From Chrysomallon squamiferum (taxonomy: Eukaryota; Mollusca; Gastropoda; Neomphalida; Peltospiridae): a stretch of 64,000 nucleotides of DNA. The position numbers and the translations under genes are program-made. Each line of letters starts with the position of its first letter. Positions within the stretch are counted from its first letter, which is position 1. The DNA is taken from contig CM022671.1 in assembly GCA_012295275.1 (NCBI GenBank), forward strand, positions 3,395,065-3,459,064. The letters are read 5' to 3'. The notes under the pieces are model-generated. The model ran no database searches and was not told the DNA's origin. It was given only the letters and a program-made list of their open reading frames with translations. This document shows, piece after piece, positions 61,626 through 64,000 of the stretch.

Positions 61626-61785
61626 ACATAAATATAAATAAGAATAATACTGTCTGAAGATTAAACAGCTAATCACATATGACAGTGGTGTTTGAAATAT
61701 GTGTATCACATTACATGTGGATGACCTGTAGATTGCTGGACACCACAATAGTTATCTGCACTGGTCAGTAAAATTAAACTATTTA
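60758..61785. other. Non-coding AT-rich stretch with (TG)n
   Basis: T-run near 61027-61044, (AAT)n near 61113-61128 and (TG)n at 61579-61621. No gene. Confidence 0.5.
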
Positions 61786-61794
61786 AAGTGTGTA

Positions 61795-62045
61795 TTTCTT
61801 ATACATATTCACACAATCTTGTACTCATTCATATATTCCTGTATACATTCAGACATTTCTGTATACATTCATACATTCTTGTATACATCCACCCATTAAA
61901 GCATTCTTGTTTATATTCAAACATTCTTAAATACATTCTAATATACATTTATACCTTTTATACACATTCATATATTCACGTATATATTCATACATTGTTC
62001 TATACATTCATACATTATCTGATACATTTGTACATTCTTGCATGG
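61795..62045. repeat. TATACATTCATACATTC-type array
   Basis: ATTCATACATTCTTGTATAC-like words recur every 12-22 bases. A Tyr/Ile/His-rich frame across it is an artefact. Confidence 0.85.
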
Positions 62046-62149
62046 ATTTGTTGATCAGTTATGTATATATGTACATCTTTCCCTTTATCTGTGTGTGTCT
62101 GTATGTCTGTATACACATGTGTCTGTGAATGCCTATGTATTTATTTGTT

Positions 62150-62370
62150 TATAAGAGAAGAAACCTAGTATGTCCACACTGGGAACTATTATCACATAGC
62201 AACAAGTGATCCTTCACACACACCTTCCCTGGAACAGGAAAACTGCATGGCATTTGAAAAAAACACCCATCATCATGGAGAAATTGTTGGAATATATAAA
62301 ACCTGGTACACTAACAGGGATTGATCCTGGTAGCTATCATTCCTCAGGCCATACTATCTCCACTGTATTG
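62150..62370 (-). mobile_element. Diverged antisense SINE, nearly full length
   Basis: In order on the plus strand: GAGAAGAAACC, TAGCAACAAGTGATCCTT, CTGGAACAGGAAAACTGCAT, GGGATTGATCCTGGTAGC, CCATACTATCTCCACTGTAT. These parallel the antisense mollusc SINE (GAGGAAACC, TAGCAGCAAGGGATCTTT, CTGGAACGAGAAATAGC, GGGATCGATCCTAGAC, CTTTACCACTGGGCTAC). On the minus strand this gives ACAGTGGAGATAGTATGG (A-box) and AGGATCAATCCCTG (B-box). Confidence 0.5.
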
Positions 62371-62689
62371 CTGTTCTTTATGTAAACAAATCAAGATATC
62401 TGAAATGCCAGTGTGTGAGATAATTGCTTTTCTCAAATAATAAATTGTTTTTGTTCGGCTCATAAAACACAGTCATAATTTCATTAGCTTGGACAGCTTT
62501 CATAGACCCTGTGTGTTTATTCCGTTGTTTTCTCCTCAACTATTAACTTTCACCAAACAACAATTACTATAATCAAATGGTTTTAATTATCCATGAAATG
62601 AGAGGCAAAATGTCTGTGGTGGAAGTTTTATTTGTTACTTTTCTGTCATACAATTGTTAGTATTAGTCCCATACAAGATTCATCATTAT

Positions 62690-63150
62690 GTTACTGCCAC
62701 AAGAACTACTACAGTAACATAATTTTACCAGTATTGCTAGTACCATAATTATTCTGAATATTGCAACATTTACCATACAACTACAACATCTACAACTACT
62801 ACAGAAATATAACTTTACCAGTATTACTATTACCATAATTATTCCTCAATATTACAAAATTTACTAAAGAACTACTACAGTAAAACTACTACAGAAATAT
62901 AACTTTACCAGTATTGATATTACCATAATTATTCCTAAATATTGCAACATTTACTATACAACTACAACATCTACAACTACTACAGTAATATAACTTTACC
63001 TCCACCATTATTCCTGAATATTGCTATATTTACTATACAACTACAACATCTACAACTACTACAGTAATATAACTTTACCTCCACCATTATTACTGAATAC
63101 TGCTATATTTACTATAAGTTAAAATTAACCATTATTCCTGAATACCACTA
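62690..63150. repeat. Tandem array, about 80-90 bp unit, five to six copies
   Basis: ACAACTACTACAGTAATATA, ACTTTACCAGTATTGCTA, TACCATAATTATTCCTGAAT, ATTGCAACATTTACTATAC recur. Later copies lose the CAGTATT segment and gain CTCCACC. Confidence 0.85.
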
Positions 63151-63480
63151 TATTTAACATATACAACTACAATATTATCATCATTACTTAAAATAAGTAT
63201 TTGACAGTTCACTGCAACTACCAATGTTACCACTCAAGAACATACAACAGCAGCATCTATTATTACATCATTACAACAACAACATCTATTTATCACCACT
63301 GCAACCAGCAAATGTTATCATCATTTCTGAAACAGCAACATCTAAAATTATGCCACCACAACTACAACAGACATGTATATTACATACCATTACTACTACA
63401 TCTATAACCATACCATTACAACTACTACTACTACAACAACTACAACTACATTTTCTAATACTACTGCTAGTATTTACATC
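63151..63480. repeat. ACA/ACT-rich cryptically simple region
   Basis: CAACAACATCT, CTACTACTACAACAAC and related words. Overlapping His/Leu/Ser-rich frames on both strands are artefacts. Confidence 0.75.
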
Positions 63481-64000
63481 ACGAGTAAGATTTGACAAAT
63501 AGCTACACAAATTCCATGTGTCTGAGACTGAAGTGAAATCTGTATCACAATTAATATGGCTACCTTTTTTCTCATTAACATTTCCAATTAGCTAAAACCA
63601 GGTAGAAACATCCAGTGCACTGGACACAGGATATCATTTACTCAGTCTTAACGAGCTGGCAGACTGATGAGAAAAAGCAGGTTAACGACTTTACAGGTAA
63701 TCTGGTATAAATAAAACATACTTTGTGACTGTCCATATTCAAAAATCTCGCCATTAAGATTAATTTTATCTCCTAATGGAATCATGCAATTCTCTGTTAT
63801 TAAAGCTTTTTTTTATTTTTATTAATGATAATAAATCAAGTCCATTAGGAATCATTTTCTAGTGTATAAAATGTAATTAGAGTACCCTTTATTTATATCC
63901 ATATGACTATATAAACTGATCTGTAAGCATACATGTTTTTTCTTGTTTTGCAGATTAATAATTAAATACCTGTTAAATATATTTTATTAATGAGCACACA
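63481..64000. other. Non-coding stretch at the window end
   Basis: No gene recognised. The window stops in ordinary AT-rich sequence. Confidence 0.45.

Noticed and set aside
61379-61657. 92-residue plus-strand frame with a hydrophobic start, resembling a signal peptide or membrane segment
   Set aside because: T-rich DNA gives Phe/Leu/Tyr by composition, and the frame ends in a (TG)n Cys/Val run.

Overview
The window is eukaryotic nuclear DNA, very AT-rich and dominated by non-coding sequence. It carries one gene I can recognise. On the minus strand at about 16.9-18.2 kb is a neuropeptide receptor of the FMRFamide-receptor-like class A GPCR family, the type expanded in molluscs and annelids. 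Its coding block is intronless as seen here and visibly richer in GC and CpG than its surroundings. The reading frame is broken once, by an apparent single missing base in the third intracellular loop; on either side of the break the receptor reads intact. A mollusc is the most likely source. Besides the receptor type, several decayed short repeats resemble a SINE body I know from gastropod and bivalve genomes (the 'AAAAGATCCCTTGCTG ... AAAGAGTAGCCCAT' type). That SINE match is from memory, not from a search.

Layout. 0-8 kb: AT-rich DNA with old degenerate tandem repeats at 0.24-0.64, 1.0-1.44, 3.19-3.31, 4.85-5.32 and 5.73-6.01 kb, and a CpG-retaining patch at 7.73-7.91 kb. 8.04-11.06 kb: a 3-kb minisatellite of alternating 27- and 23-bp units. 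11.77-13.34 kb: an ancient array with a long unit. 13.3-16.9 kb: microsatellites. 16.94-18.24 kb: the receptor. 18.3-24.8 kb: gene-poor DNA with one SINE fragment. 24.79-25.40 kb: a 40-bp tandem repeat whose unit resembles a tRNA D-arm/A-box. 29.53-31.61 kb: a 79-bp satellite, followed by two GATA-type palindromes. 33.44-34.20 kb: another ancient array. 35.1-35.85 kb: a cluster of SINE and tRNA-like fragments. 40.34-40.49 kb: an isolated CpG-rich patch next to a 51-bp minisatellite. 43.2-44.1 kb: two further arrays. 44.53-44.73 kb: the best SINE copy. 57.5-57.9 and 59.5-60.76 kb: 22-bp and 24-bp arrays, with a GC/CpG-rich non-repetitive block at 58.04-58.34 kb between them. 61.8-63.5 kb: more arrays and an antisense SINE.

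Nothing else looks coding. The remaining longer open frames are low-complexity translations of (CA)n, (AAT)n, (AAAT)n, poly-A/T or tandem arrays. I found no rRNA, no intact tRNA, no CRISPR array, no prokaryotic-style operon, and no recognisable reverse transcriptase, transposase or viral gene. The most informative points are the receptor with its broken frame and unusual motif set, the density and varied age of unrelated tandem arrays, the tRNA-derived-looking 40-bp array, and three CpG-retaining islands that are candidates for unannotated exons, promoters or enhancers.
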